In this document: positions 25,970 to 35,588 of the stretch, one piece after another
Layout of the letters: every line of letters starts with the position of its first letter
Numbering within the stretch: the stretch's first letter is position 1
DNA from: Kitasatospora sp. A2-31
GTDB taxonomy: Bacteria > Actinomycetota > Actinomycetes > Streptomycetales > Streptomycetaceae
DNA length: 64,000 bases
Assembly: GCF_022288725.1 (NCBI RefSeq)
Contig: NZ_JAKNTA010000005.1
Coordinates: 471,658-535,657 of the forward strand
Reading direction: 5' to 3'
Made by a program: the position numbers and the translations under genes
Notes under the pieces: generated by a model
Databases searched by the model: none
Seen by the model: only the letters and a program-made list of their open reading frames with translations
Told to the model about the DNA's origin: nothing

Positions 25970-26770
25970 ATGCCGCGCCCCACCCGTGCCATGTCCGTTG
26001 CCGCCCTCACGGCTCTCCTCACCCTCACGACCCTCTCCACCGCCGGCTCCGCGAGCGCAGCCGGCGTCAACTACGCCGCCCTGGGGGACTCCTACGCCTC
26101 CGGTCTCGGCGCCGGCAGCTACACCGCCGAGAGCGGGAGCTGCAAGCGGAGCACCAACGCCTACGCCTACCTCTGGAAGAACGCCCACGCGCCGTCGTCC
26201 TTCGCGTTCGCCGCCTGCTCCGGCGCGCGCACCGACGACGTGATCAACAACCAGCTCTCGGTCCTCAACTCCTCCACCACGCTGGTCAGCATCAGCGTCG
26301 GCGGCAACGACGCCGGCTTCGCGAGCACCATGCAGACCTGCGTGCTGGACTCGGACAGCGCCTGCATCAACGCGGTCGAGGCGGCGAAGGCCTACGCCAA
26401 CGACACCCTGCCCGGCAAGCTCGACCAGGTCTACGCGGCGATCCACGCCAAGGCCCCCAACGCCCGCGTGGTCGTGCTCGGCTACCCCCACCTCTACAAG
26501 ATCGGCGGCAGCTGCATCTTCGGCATCGGCGACACCAAGCGCAAGGCCATCAACAGCGCTGCCGACGTCCTCGACGGCGTGATCGCCAAGCGCGCCGCCA
26601 ACGCGGGCTTCGCCTTCGGCGACGTCAGAAACATCTTCACCGAGCACGAGATCTGCGGTTCCGCCACGACCTGGCTGAACAGCACCACGTTCCCGATCGA
26701 GGAGAGCTACCACCCGAAGGCCTCCGGCCACTCGGGCGGCTACCTCCCGGTCTTCTCGGCACAGGTCTGA
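25970..26770 (+). CDS. Secreted SGNH/GDSL lipase
   Basis: 266-residue secreted lipase or esterase of the streptomycete SGNH family. A signal peptide covers residues 1-30 (basic start, hydrophobic core, A-S-A cleavage site). Block I is GDSYASG with the nucleophile Ser41, block III is GGND, and the catalytic His is in YHPKASGHSGGY near the end. Three pairs of Cys suggest disulfides, as in the crystallised S. coelicolor and S. rimosus relatives. ATG 25970 has GGAGG seven bases upstream. Monocistronic, with its own terminator. Confidence 0.94.
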   Translation: MPRPTRAMSVAALTALLTLTTLSTAGSASAAGVNYAALGDSYASGLGAGSYTAESGSCKRSTNAYAYLWKNAHAPSSFAFAACSGARTDDVINNQLSVLNSSTTLVSISVGGNDAGFASTMQTCVLDSDSACINAVEAAKAYANDTLPGKLDQVYAAIHAKAPNARVVVLGYPHLYKIGGSCIFGIGDTKRKAINSAADVLDGVIAKRAANAGFAFGDVRNIFTEHEICGSATTWLNSTTFPIEESYHPKASGHSGGYLPVFSAQV

Positions 26771-26812
26771 CGGGGTGCCGGCCCCGGCCGGCCCCCGCAC
26801 AACCGCCGGGCG

Positions 26813-26840
26813 CCGCCCGCCTCGACGACGAGGCGGGCGG
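26813..26840 (+). terminator. Terminator after lipase gene
   Basis: Perfect 12-bp stem CCGCCCGCCTCG / complement around an ACGA loop, 43 bases after the lipase stop. Confidence 0.8.
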
Positions 26841-26985
26841 GGCCCGGCGTCGCGACCCGCAGGAGGAGATCCCGGACGCGCCCCGCAGGACCCGCGCCGA
26901 GGGTTCTGCCTCACCGCCTCAGCCCTTCCCCCCTCCTCGGTGCCTCAGCCCTTCACCTCCTCAACGCCTCGACACTTCACCCCTC

Positions 26986-27870
26986 TCAGCGCCTCGGCGG
27001 GAACGGGATGCCGGCGAGGACGGGCAGCAGTTCGGCCTCCTCCTGGTCGAGGTGCGCCTCCAGCTCGGCCGACATCAACGCCAGCTCGGCGCGGAACCGC
27101 GCCGGATCGGCCACGCCGATCCCGGAGAGCAGCGCCACCAGCCGGTCCCTGATCCGCCCCACCTCCCGGTGCTGTTCGCCCAGGCGTTCCAGGGCCGGAC
27201 GCAGCTCCGGATGGCTCCGGGCCAGAGCGGGGAAGATCGCGGAGTCCTCGCCGGTGTGGTGGTGCGTCAGACCCTCGCAGAACGCGAGACAGTGCTGCCG
27301 CACCTGGAATCCGAGCCCGGGCGGGCGTCCGTCGCCCGCCGCCCCGGAGGCGAAGTGCGCCTCCGTCTCCTCCCGCACGTGCCGCAACTGCGCGCGCAGC
27401 CAGGTGTGGACCTGCACCACCTTGTCGGCGAGGTCGGCCACCGCGCGCGGCTCGGCCTCGGCGACGGCCTGCTCCAGCGCCACCACCGGCAGCACTCGTT
27501 CGCTGTGCGCCTGGTAGTCGCCGTAGCCGGGGGCGACCCGGACCACGGCTTCGAACAGCCGGTCGCGGCGCGCGCCCTCGGCCGGGACGGCGACGGATGC
27601 GAACACCTCCGTCCCGAGCTCCACCCGCACCACCGGGTGGGCGAGCAGGTTGCGGTACCACTGGGGGTGCTCCGGCGCTCCGGCCGCCGAGGCGACGACC
27701 AGCAGCAGCCCCTCCGCCCGGACGTAGCCGAGCGGCACGGTGTGCTCGCGGCCGGACCGTGCGCCGGTGGTGGTGAGCAGCAGGAGATCGCCGCCCTCGA
27801 ACGGGCCGCCGACCTTCCCGCCGTTGGCGCGGAACTCCTCGATGACCGCTTGATTGAAAGACATGGGCAT
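26986..27870 (-). CDS. Deazaflavin-dependent (DDN-type) reductase fused to hemerythrin domain
   Basis: 294-residue fusion. Residues ~1-135 are a deazaflavin (F420)-dependent nitroreductase-type split barrel (GGPFEGGDLLLLTTTGARSG, then PLGYV). Residues ~140-290 are a hemerythrin HHE four-helix domain with di-iron candidate ligands in HTW, H-H-H-T-G-E-D, H-R-E and H-L-D-Q-E-E. The combination suggests a redox enzyme coupled to an O2, NO or iron sensor or store. ATG 27870 is used; a second ATG at 27864 is equally possible, and GGAGA lies about 12 bases upstream. Monocistronic, divergent in spacing from nothing immediate: a 428-base gap lies upstream. Confidence 0.88.
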   Translation of the reverse strand: MPMSFNQAVIEEFRANGGKVGGPFEGGDLLLLTTTGARSGREHTVPLGYVRAEGLLLVVASAAGAPEHPQWYRNLLAHPVVRVELGTEVFASVAVPAEGARRDRLFEAVVRVAPGYGDYQAHSERVLPVVALEQAVAEAEPRAVADLADKVVQVHTWLRAQLRHVREETEAHFASGAAGDGRPPGLGFQVRQHCLAFCEGLTHHHTGEDSAIFPALARSHPELRPALERLGEQHREVGRIRDRLVALLSGIGVADPARFRAELALMSAELEAHLDQEEAELLPVLAGIPFPPRR

Positions 27871-28298
27871 ACGCCTGTGGGTTCTCCGAAACAGGGGGAT
27901 GGGAGGGCCGCCGGCGGCGCTGCGCGAGTGCCCGGCCGCTGCGCAGCCGTGACCGCGCCGAGAGCTGACGGCGCGTACGGGTGAGCGGCAGGGTGCTCGG
28001 CGGCCGGTCATGCGCACCGGCGCAGGGAGCGCCGCGGCGGCCGCTGAGGTCAGATCAGGGGAGCGGAGTGAGTGCTCATCGCGCATCGTCCCTCTGTGAA
28101 GGTGCTCGCTCGGCCGTCGGCCGGCCCAGTTCTCTTTGGCCGACGCCGCGCTGCACGCCCTCATTAGAGCCACCCGGCCCGCGCCGTGTCAACGAGCCGG
28201 ATCCCCCGGGTCGTCGTCCCCCCGGGAACGACGACCGGCAGGCCCGACGCGGCGGCTCCGCCGATCCCCCCGGGACCGGCGGAGCCGCCCCGGGCGGG
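27871..28298. other. 428-base gap with inverted repeats
   Basis: No gene seen. From the left it should hold the promoter of the leftward fusion gene; at the right end two inverted repeats (28210-28235 and 28251-28289) form the terminator region of the deacetylase gene. Confidence 0.55.
28251..28289 (-). terminator. Terminator of the deacetylase gene
   Basis: GGCGGCTCCGCCG (28251-28263) pairs exactly with 28277-28289, ten bases past the deacetylase stop. A second, weaker repeat GTCGTCGT/ACGACGAC (28210-28217, 28228-28235) lies just beyond. Confidence 0.75.
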
Positions 28299-29501
28299 TC
28301 AGTGCAGGTAGGAGGCCAGGCCGGCCGGCTGGAGGCCGGCCGCCTCCGCGGCGGAGAGGGCCCGCTGGAGATCGGCGGCGAGGGTGTCGGTCCAGTGCAG
28401 CAGGACGACGTCGCCGGGCGACAGGGTGCCCTCGTGCCAGACGTTGGAGGCGCCCCAGCTGAAGTCGGCGTTCGCGGTCAGGACGGTGCGGATGCCGCAG
28501 TTGGCGGCGGCCTGGAGGGTGTCGGCGTTCCAGGCGAAGTACGGCGGGCGGAAGACCGTCGGAGCGGCGCCGAACAGGCGGGTCAGCGAGTCCCGGGCGT
28601 CGCAGATCTCGACCTGCTGCTCGGCGAGCGGGAGCCTGGAGAGGTCCTGGTGGGAGACGCTGTGGTCCTGGACGGAGGAGCCGGGGACGGCGGTGACCCG
28701 GCGGAAGAAGCCGGGGTCGGCGGCGGCCGGCATCGGCAGCGGGAAGGCGGTGATCGGCAGCCTGTGGTCGGCGATGAACCTCTCCGCCTCGGGGGTGCGC
28801 TGCCAGCCGTCGTCGACGGTGAGGAAGACGACCCGGTCGCCCGTCGGCACCGAGCCGGCACCGGTCGCGGGTGTCGGAGCCGGACCGTCCACCCGGACGT
28901 CGTCGACGGCGAACGGGCCCTGCTGGTACCAGCCGTGGACGTACAGCCGGACGGTGCGGGCGTCCGGACCGGTGGTGAAGCGGGTGGTGAGCTGCTGCCA
29001 GCCGCCGTCCGTGCTCGCGGTCCAGGCGGGCGCGACGTCCCGGCCGGTGCCGGTGGCGCCCAGGTAGACGTAGGTGCCGCGGACCCAGGCCGAGGCGGTG
29101 TACGTGGTGTCGGGCCGGACGGAGACGGTCTGGGCGCACTCGCCGTTGGAGTCGTCGCTCGCCGGGGTCACGACGAGGGCGCTCCCACCGGAGTGCGGGG
29201 CCGTGGCCGTGACGGTCGCCTCGGTGGGGCCGCCGGTGCAACGCCAGCCGGGGATGCTGCCCCAGTCCGCCAGCGAGGAGGCGGGGATCTCGAACCCCGG
29301 GTTGGTGGCCAGATTGACGACGGAGGCAGTGGCGGTGGGCGCCGGGCCGGCGGAGGCGGGCGCGGCCAGGCCGCAGACGGCGAGCAGCGCGCCCGCCGCC
29401 AGTGCGGAGAACCGCACCGGGGCGCGCCGACGAGCCGGCGCAGCCGGGTCCGAAGTCGTGGACGGACCGGAAGACGTGGACGGGCGTGAAGACGTGGGCA
29501 C
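28299..29501 (-). CDS. Secreted polysaccharide deacetylase with CBM-like domain
   Basis: 400-residue secreted carbohydrate esterase 4 enzyme. After a Ser/Pro-rich start and hydrophobic signal (core near 30-50), residues ~58-205 form a CenC/CBM4-9-like beta-sandwich (NLATNPGFE at its start), and residues ~220-400 a NodB deacetylase domain. The NodB motifs are slightly variant: LTVDDGW near 227 instead of TFDDG, DHSVSHQDLS for the metal His pair, and RPPYFAWN. It probably trims acetyl groups from peptidoglycan, chitin or xylan. GTG 29501 has AGGAG ten bases upstream. A probable promoter lies at 29625-29653. Confidence 0.9.
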   Translation of the reverse strand: MPTSSRPSTSSGPSTTSDPAAPARRRAPVRFSALAAGALLAVCGLAAPASAGPAPTATASVVNLATNPGFEIPASSLADWGSIPGWRCTGGPTEATVTATAPHSGGSALVVTPASDDSNGECAQTVSVRPDTTYTASAWVRGTYVYLGATGTGRDVAPAWTASTDGGWQQLTTRFTTGPDARTVRLYVHGWYQQGPFAVDDVRVDGPAPTPATGAGSVPTGDRVVFLTVDDGWQRTPEAERFIADHRLPITAFPLPMPAAADPGFFRRVTAVPGSSVQDHSVSHQDLSRLPLAEQQVEICDARDSLTRLFGAAPTVFRPPYFAWNADTLQAAANCGIRTVLTANADFSWGASNVWHEGTLSPGDVVLLHWTDTLAADLQRALSAAEAAGLQPAGLASYLH

Positions 29502-29624
29502 GTGAGGACTCCTGCGTGGGGGAGTGGGGGGTGTGGGCGCGCCCCTGGGAAGGGCGCGTGGAACGGGGTGGAACGCTCCCCGAGGGGTGGGAGCCGTCGG
29601 CGTGCCGCACTCGGCCGAGGCAAA

Positions 29625-29653
29625 ACAATGGACTGGACCACTCGGATCGTCAA
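29625..29653 (-). promoter_or_regulatory. Putative sigma-70-type promoter for deacetylase gene
   Basis: On the minus strand TTGACG is followed after 17 bases by CATTGT, about 125 bases upstream of the deacetylase start, in a rare AT-richer patch. The -35 is strong, the -10 weak. Confidence 0.45.
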
Positions 29654-29773
29654 GGGAACGGCGAATGAAGCGCGCACGGAACGGAACCGCACCGCGGACC
29701 CAAGTGCGCTACCCCCGAGGCGACACGACGGAGCGTCAGGGGCATGGCGACTGGCCGCCTCGCGACCTCCCCG

Positions 29774-31603
29774 TCAGGGCGCGTACAGCTCCTCGATGTC
29801 CTGCTCGTAGTGCGCCACGATGGCCGATCGCCGCAGCTTCAGGGAGGGCGTGAGCAGGCCCTGGTCCACGCCGAACTCCCGCGGCAGCAGCCGGAACGCC
29901 CGGATCGACTCGGCCCGTGAGACGGCGGTGTTGGCGGCTGCGACCGCCCGCTGGATCTCCGCGTGCAGCTCCTCGTCGGAGAGCGCCGCCCACGGGTCCA
30001 ACTGACCCCGGCCGTGCGTCTTCAACCAGTGCGCCAGGGCCGCCGGGTCCAGCGTGATCAACGCGGCCACGTACGGGCGGTCGTCGCCGACGACCAGGCA
30101 CTGGGAGACCAGCGGGTGCGCCTGGACCCGATCCTCCAGGGCGGTCGGCGCGAGGTTCTTGCCGCTGCTGGTGACGATGAGGTCCTTCTTGCGGCCGGTG
30201 ATGGTCAGGTAGCCGTCCTCGTCGAGGCTGCCCAGGTCGCCGGTGCCGAACCAGCCGTCGAAGAGCGATTCCGCCGTGCAGCGCGGGTGGTTGAGGTACC
30301 CGCCGAAGACGCCGGCACCGCGCACCCAGACCTCGCCGTCGTCGGCGATCGCCACGGTGGCGCCGGGCACCGGCCGCCCCACCGTGCCCAGCTTCTGCCG
30401 CCCCGCCGGGTTGGCGGTGATCGCGGCGGACGTCTCGGTCAGGCCGTAGCCCTCGTACAGCTCGACACCGATGCCGGTGAAGAAGAGGCCCAACTCCCGG
30501 CCCAGCGAGGAGCCGCCGCACATCATCCCGCGGACCCGGCCGCCGAGGACGGCGCGCAGCCGCTGGTACACCGTCCGCTCGTAGGCGAGGTGGCGCAGCC
30601 GCAGCTTGGGGCCCGGGCCGGGGCCGCGGCCGAGGGCGCGTTGCTCGCGGGCGGTCGCCCACTCCACGGCCACCTGGCGGGCCTGCTCGAAGAGTTCGCC
30701 GCGCCCGGCTTCCTCGGCGGCCCGCCGGGCCTGGTTGAAGACCTTGTCGAGGACGTACGGGACCATGTGCAGGAAGGTCGGCCGGTAGGAGGCGAACGCG
30801 GGCAGCAGGGAGTCGGTGGAGACCTCGGCGACGTGGCCGATCCGGAAGCCGCCGCGCACCGCTGCGACCTGCACCATCCGGCCGTAGACGTGCGCGAGCG
30901 GGAGGAAGAGCAGGGTGGAGGGTTGGGGGCCGCCGGTGTCCCGGAAGACGTCGCCCCAGCCGTCCAGCAGGGCGTCGGCCGCGGTGGCCAGGTGGCCGTG
31001 GGTGAGCAGGCAGCCCTTCGGCCGGCCGGTGGTGCCGGAGGTGTAGACGACGGTGGCGACGTTCTCGGCGGTGACTCCGAGCCGCTGGCGGTGCACGAGC
31101 GAGTCGGGGACTCCGCGGCCGTCCTCGGTGATCGCGGCGATGCAGCCCCGGTCCAGCTGCCAGATGCCGGTGAGTTCGGGAAGTGCGTCGCAGACGGCGC
31201 CGACCGTCATGGCGTGGTCCTCGTCCTCGACCAGGCAGGCCACCGCCTGGGTCTCGGCCAGGATCCAGCGGACCTGCTCGGCCGAGGCCGTGGGGTAGAC
31301 CGGGACGGGGATGGCGCCGACGGACCAGAGGGCGTAGTCGAACAGCGTCCACTCGTAGCGGGTCCGGGACATCAGCGCGACCCGGTCGCCGTACCGGACG
31401 CCCCGGGTGAGCAAGCCCTTGGCGAGCGCCATCACCTCGTCCCGGAAGGCGCCCGCGGTGACCTCCTGCCACTCCTCGCCGCTGCCGGACCGGCGGGCCA
31501 GCTGGACCAGACCGGGGGAGCGTTCGGCGGTGTCGTAGAGCGAGTCGGCCAGTCCGCCCCGGGCCGGGGGGCCGGCCGGTGCGGGGGAGGTGAACTCGCG
31601 CAC
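29774..31603 (-). CDS. Long-chain fatty-acid-CoA ligase (FadD15/AMP-binding type)
   Basis: 609-residue ANL-superfamily enzyme that activates long-chain fatty acids to acyl-CoA via acyl-AMP. The A3 core YTSGTTGRPKG is near residue 185, EGYGLTETS lies in the middle, GWFGTGDLG and the hinge GRKKDLIVTSSGKN follow, and a C-terminal domain ends the protein. The GTG at 31603 is chosen because a strong GGGGGT sits just before it and streptomycete relatives start VREF; the frame could extend to 31717 but without a good site. It is divergent from the conservon. A dyad at 31698-31708 lies in its promoter region. Confidence 0.92.
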   Translation of the reverse strand: MREFTSPAPAGPPARGGLADSLYDTAERSPGLVQLARRSGSGEEWQEVTAGAFRDEVMALAKGLLTRGVRYGDRVALMSRTRYEWTLFDYALWSVGAIPVPVYPTASAEQVRWILAETQAVACLVEDEDHAMTVGAVCDALPELTGIWQLDRGCIAAITEDGRGVPDSLVHRQRLGVTAENVATVVYTSGTTGRPKGCLLTHGHLATAADALLDGWGDVFRDTGGPQPSTLLFLPLAHVYGRMVQVAAVRGGFRIGHVAEVSTDSLLPAFASYRPTFLHMVPYVLDKVFNQARRAAEEAGRGELFEQARQVAVEWATAREQRALGRGPGPGPKLRLRHLAYERTVYQRLRAVLGGRVRGMMCGGSSLGRELGLFFTGIGVELYEGYGLTETSAAITANPAGRQKLGTVGRPVPGATVAIADDGEVWVRGAGVFGGYLNHPRCTAESLFDGWFGTGDLGSLDEDGYLTITGRKKDLIVTSSGKNLAPTALEDRVQAHPLVSQCLVVGDDRPYVAALITLDPAALAHWLKTHGRGQLDPWAALSDEELHAEIQRAVAAANTAVSRAESIRAFRLLPREFGVDQGLLTPSLKLRRSAIVAHYEQDIEELYAP

Positions 31604-32214
31604 TGTACCCCCGATCGCGTTCGCGGCCCCGGCCTGCCGGGCCCGTGCGGGCGTCCGGATCGGTGGCGCCCCGACCGGTCGGGCAGGTGGAGCGAAACTA
31701 TCGGATAGCTCTGTCACTGCCCAGGGTTGTGACCGTGACGCGACGAGATCGGCACGTGCCCGTCGGGCGAGTGCCGTGGCGGCGTGGTGCGGGTGGATCG
31801 GACGAGGGGGCCATTCCGGGACGTCGGGGACGATCCGGACATGATCGCGGCGGGGTGGGGGAGAGGACGGGTTCGACCCTCGAACGAGTGGTCAGGGCGT
31901 AGTAGGCTCTCGCAGACCCGAGGCCGGGACCTTCCGACGAGGCCCCCTCGACCTGGCGGGCCACCGCCCGTACCACCGTTTGTCCGTCTGCGTTCTACGC
32001 GTCATGCACCTGTCATGCCGCCCACGTTCGCCCGACCGCCCGACCGTCCGCCCGCCTGCCCACCGCGTCCCGCCCGCCTTCTGGCCGTCCGCCTCCCGAC
32101 CGCCCGCCGTCTCCCCCGTCGCCGTCCCGATGTCGTCCGCCCGCCACAGGCTCCCGCCGGCGGCCCCTCGAACCGCTCCCCGTCCGCGCCTGGCACTTCC
32201 CGACCGAGGACTCC
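31604..32214. other. Divergent control region, acyl-CoA ligase and conservon
   Basis: 611 bases without a convincing gene; open frames here are GC artefacts. It contains the CTATCGGATAG dyad and, nearer the conservon, GC-rich sequence with pyrimidine-rich repeats (about 32020-32170). Confidence 0.55.
31698..31708 (-). promoter_or_regulatory. CTATCGGATAG dyad upstream of acyl-CoA ligase
   Basis: Exact 11-bp dyad in an AT-rich patch 95 bases before the ligase start. It is a candidate operator; no regulator gene is adjacent. Confidence 0.4.
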
Positions 32215-35172
32215 ATGCGTCTGCGCAGCAGCTCGATCCGCGCGAAGATCATCGCGCTGCTCCTGGTGCCCATCGTCGCTCTCACCGCCCTGTGGGCGTA
32301 CGCGACGCTCGCCACCACCGGAGACGTCTGGAGCCAGTTGGAGGTCAGCAGTACGTACAAGGAGTTCGGGACGCCGGTCGACCAGTACGCCTACGCGCTG
32401 CAGAACGAGCGGCGCGCCGCCGTCCAGCGGCTGGCCGACCCGGGCTCGCGGTCCGCGCGGGACGCCTTCGAGCACGCCCAGGGCGTCACCGACCGGGGTC
32501 TGGCCGCCCTGCGGCAGAAGAAGGACGGGAGCAACGGGCGGCTCGACGCCGCCCAGCGCGGCCGCTACCTGCAGATCCTCGCCGCCGCCGACCAGCTCGT
32601 CCCGCTGCGCGCCCAGATCGGCCGCTCGGCCCTCAACTGGGAGTTCGCCCTCGGCCAGTACAGCGACCTGGTCAAGCCCACCTTCGGTTTCCGGTCCGCT
32701 TTCGTCGCCCGGCAGAGCGGCCAACTGCCCCGGCAGGGAACGATCCTGATCGAGCTGGCGCGTGCCCGCGAGTACCTGTCCCAGGAGGACGCGGCGATGG
32801 AGGGGCTGCGCACCGCCCCGGGCAAGCCCACCGCCGAGCAGTACCAGGTCGCGCTGGACGCCCTGCACAACCAGCAGGCGCTCTTCACCGTGTACGTCGC
32901 CGAGCTGGAGCCGGTCGACCAGGCCGACTACATCGCCCTGCGCGGCGGCGAGGCCTGGGCGGCGCTGGCCCGCGCCGAGGCCGACTTCGTCGGCGCGGGC
33001 GGGCCGGACCGGGTGGTCCAGGCGATCAACGGCGACGCCTGGCGGGAGACCGCCGACCGCGCGCTGGGCGACCTCGCCGCGATCAACACCAGGCTGGCCG
33101 GCACCATCGGTGACCGTGAGCGCTCCTACGCGATCGGCCTGCTGTGGCGCGGCGGCATCGCCGGTGCCATCGGCCTGGTCGCGGTGGTGCTGTCGGTGCT
33201 GATCTCCTACCGGATCGGCCGCGGCCTCGCCCGCGAGCTGATCGGCCTGCGCAACGCGGCCAACGAGCTGGCCGGCACCCGCCTGCCCTCGGTGATGCTG
33301 CGGCTGCGCCGCGGCGAGGCGGTGGACGTGGCGGTCGAGGCGCCGGAGCTGGAGTTCGGCCCGGCCGAGATCGGCCAGGTCGGCCGCGCGATCAACGCCG
33401 TGCAGCGGGCCGCCGTCGAGGCCGCCGTCGAACAGGCGGAGCTGCGGCGCGGCGTCTCGGCGGTCTTCGTCAACCTGGCGCGCCGCAGCCAGGTGCTGCT
33501 GCACCGCCAGCTGACGCTGCTGGACACCATGGAGCGCCGCACCGAGGACCCGGCGGAGCTGGAGGACCTCTTCAAGGTCGACCACCTCACCACCCGTATG
33601 CGCCGGCACGCCGAGGGCCTGATCATCCTGGCCGGCGGCTCGCCGGGGCGCGCCTGGCGCAAGCCGGTGCGGATGGTGGACGTGGTCCGCGCCGCCGTCG
33701 GCGAGGTCGAGGACTACGCCCGGGTGATCGTCCGACCGTTCCCCGGCACCGGCCTGCTGGGCAGCGCGGTCGCCGACGTCACCCACCTGGTGGCCGAGCT
33801 GGTCGAGAACGCCGCGGTGTTCTCCCCGCCGAGCACCCAGGTGACGGTCCAGGGCGAGGTGGTGGCGCACGGCTTCGCCCTGGAGATCGACGACCGCGGG
33901 CTCGGCCTGGGCGAGCAGGCCCTCGCCGAGATCAACGAGCGCCTCGCGGTGGAGCAGGAGTTCGACCTCGCGGACACCGACCGGCTGGGCCTGTTCGTGG
34001 TCAGCCGGCTGGCCCGACGGCACGGCATCCGGGTCCACCTGCGGCCCTCGCCGTACGGGGGCACCACCGCGGTGGTGCTGGTCCCGCGCGAGCTGCTGGC
34101 GGAGGCGCCGGACGGGATGCCGGAGCCGGCCGCGGCCGGTGCCGGACCGGGCGCCGGTGCCGCCTCCGCCGTCGGCCCTGCGGCCGGGCCCGCGGCCGGC
34201 CCGGCTGCCGGAGCCTCCGCCGGCCGGCGTCCGGCGACGGGCCGGCGCGGCCAGCGGGACCTGGTCGCGGTGCCCCCGCTGAGCGGCGAGGAGGGAACCG
34301 GCAGCGGTACCCGCACCGCCGGGTCCGGCTCCGGCCAGGGCGGCCGGCACCGGGGGAGCGGCGGTCCGCGCCCGTCGGCGCCGGAGCCCGCCCGCACCCC
34401 GGGCGGCCTGCCGCGCCGTTCCCGGACCAAGGGCGGACCGCTGCTGGTCGCGGCCCCCGACGGCAGCGGGGAGGAGGGCCCGGGCACCGGGCGGCACCGC
34501 CGCGCCGAGCCGCCGGGCGCCGACGCGCCCGCCGTCGACGTGCCGCCCGCCGAGACGCCGTCCGCGGACGTTCCGGCGGTCGAGGCGGCCCCCGGCTGCG
34601 CCGCCGCCGAGGCGACGCCGGCGGACGCCGCGCCCGTCTCCCCCCTGCCGTCCCGCGCTCCCGGCACGGCCGGCGTGCTGCCGCGCCGCGTCCGGCAGGC
34701 CAGCCTCGCGCCCCAACTGAAGGAGCGCGCCGCGGAGGAGGCCCGGCGGAGCGCGGGCAGCACGGCCGGCACCCTCGCCGCCGAGACCGCCCGGGAGCGC
34801 TCGCCGGAGGAGGCCCGGGCGGCCTTCACCTCCTTCCAGCGCGGTTTCACCCGTGGGCGCGGTGCCACGGCCCGGTCCGTGCCGGCACCGGCCCGTCCGG
34901 TCGCCGTGCCGGCCTGGCAGCCCCCGGACCCGTCCCGGCGGGCGATCGCGCCGGCGCCCGCTCCTGCGGCGCTGCCCGCGCCCGCCGCCGGCTCCCCGGC
35001 CCCGCTCGCCCGCCGGGTGCCGCCCGCGCCCCCGGCGCCGCGCGCCGACCGGTCCCCGTACGCACCACCCTCAGGACCCCCCGGGCCCCCGGCCCGGACC
35101 GCAGGACCCGCACCATCCGGAACACCGGCAGTACCCGCACCACCCGCCCCAGCGGAAGGAACTGATTCATGA
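32215..35172 (+). CDS. cvnA: Conservon sensor kinase CvnA, with nitrate/nitrite-sensing-like domain
   Basis: 985-residue membrane sensor kinase heading a conservon. Transmembrane segments at ~10-32 and ~311-332 flank an extracytoplasmic NIT-like sensor domain (~40-305). A HAMP-like linker, a degenerate H-region (QVLLHRQLTLLDTMERR near 440) and a GHKL ATPase domain follow, with N-box LVAELVENAAVFSPPST (~525) and G1 DDRGLGLG. Residues ~640-985 are an unusually long Pro/Ala-rich disordered tail. By analogy with characterised conservons it acts like a G-protein-coupled receptor complex rather than a classical two-component kinase; no response regulator follows. ATG 32215 has GAGGAC upstream. The stop overlaps the cvnB start. 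Confidence 0.93.
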   Translation: MRLRSSSIRAKIIALLLVPIVALTALWAYATLATTGDVWSQLEVSSTYKEFGTPVDQYAYALQNERRAAVQRLADPGSRSARDAFEHAQGVTDRGLAALRQKKDGSNGRLDAAQRGRYLQILAAADQLVPLRAQIGRSALNWEFALGQYSDLVKPTFGFRSAFVARQSGQLPRQGTILIELARAREYLSQEDAAMEGLRTAPGKPTAEQYQVALDALHNQQALFTVYVAELEPVDQADYIALRGGEAWAALARAEADFVGAGGPDRVVQAINGDAWRETADRALGDLAAINTRLAGTIGDRERSYAIGLLWRGGIAGAIGLVAVVLSVLISYRIGRGLARELIGLRNAANELAGTRLPSVMLRLRRGEAVDVAVEAPELEFGPAEIGQVGRAINAVQRAAVEAAVEQAELRRGVSAVFVNLARRSQVLLHRQLTLLDTMERRTEDPAELEDLFKVDHLTTRMRRHAEGLIILAGGSPGRAWRKPVRMVDVVRAAVGEVEDYARVIVRPFPGTGLLGSAVADVTHLVAELVENAAVFSPPSTQVTVQGEVVAHGFALEIDDRGLGLGEQALAEINERLAVEQEFDLADTDRLGLFVVSRLARRHGIRVHLRPSPYGGTTAVVLVPRELLAEAPDGMPEPAAAGAGPGAGAASAVGPAAGPAAGPAAGASAGRRPATGRRGQRDLVAVPPLSGEEGTGSGTRTAGSGSGQGGRHRGSGGPRPSAPEPARTPGGLPRRSRTKGGPLLVAAPDGSGEEGPGTGRHRRAEPPGADAPAVDVPPAETPSADVPAVEAAPGCAAAEATPADAAPVSPLPSRAPGTAGVLPRRVRQASLAPQLKERAAEEARRSAGSTAGTLAAETARERSPEEARAAFTSFQRGFTRGRGATARSVPAPARPVAVPAWQPPDPSRRAIAPAPAPAALPAPAAGSPAPLARRVPPAPPAPRADRSPYAPPSGPPGPPARTAGPAPSGTPAVPAPPAPAEGTDS

Positions 35173-35588
35173 CCACTTCGACGCAGTCGTCCGGGGACCT
35201 CAACTGGCTCCTCGACGACCTGGTGGGGCGCGTCGCGGCCCTGCGGCACGCGGTGATCCTCTCCAGCGACGGTCTCGCCACCGGCGCCTCCCGCGATCTC
35301 GAGCGCGAGGACGCCGAGCACCTCGCCGCCGTGGCGGCCGGCTTCCACAGCCTCGCCAAGGGCGCCGGCGGGCACTTCAAGGTGGGCGGCGTCCGCCAGA
35401 CCATGGTGGAGCTGGACGAGGCGTTCCTCTTCATCACCGCGGCCGGCGACGGCAGCTGTCTGGCCGTGCTCAGCGAGGCCGAGGCCGACATCGGTCAGAT
35501 CGCCTACGAGATGGCCCTGCTGGTCAAGCGGGTGGGCGAGCACATGGCCGCCGAGCCGCGCACCGAAGCCGCCCCGCCGGTGAGATGA
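35169..35588 (+). CDS. cvnB: Conservon roadblock/LC7 protein CvnB
   Basis: 139-residue roadblock/LC7 (MglB-like) protein, the second conservon subunit. The family pattern starts with LNWLLDDLVGRVAALRHAVILSS-type strand-helix elements and continues with FLFITAAGDGSCLAVL. Such proteins modulate the small GTPase CvnD. ATG overlaps the cvnA stop, and its own stop overlaps cvnC, so translation is coupled across the operon. Confidence 0.95.
   Translation: MTTSTQSSGDLNWLLDDLVGRVAALRHAVILSSDGLATGASRDLEREDAEHLAAVAAGFHSLAKGAGGHFKVGGVRQTMVELDEAFLFITAAGDGSCLAVLSEAEADIGQIAYEMALLVKRVGEHMAAEPRTEAAPPVR

Noticed and set aside
31604..31717. 38-residue longer start for the acyl-CoA ligase
   Set aside because: No good ribosome site at 31717, and the VREF start at 31603 with GGGGGT fits relatives.
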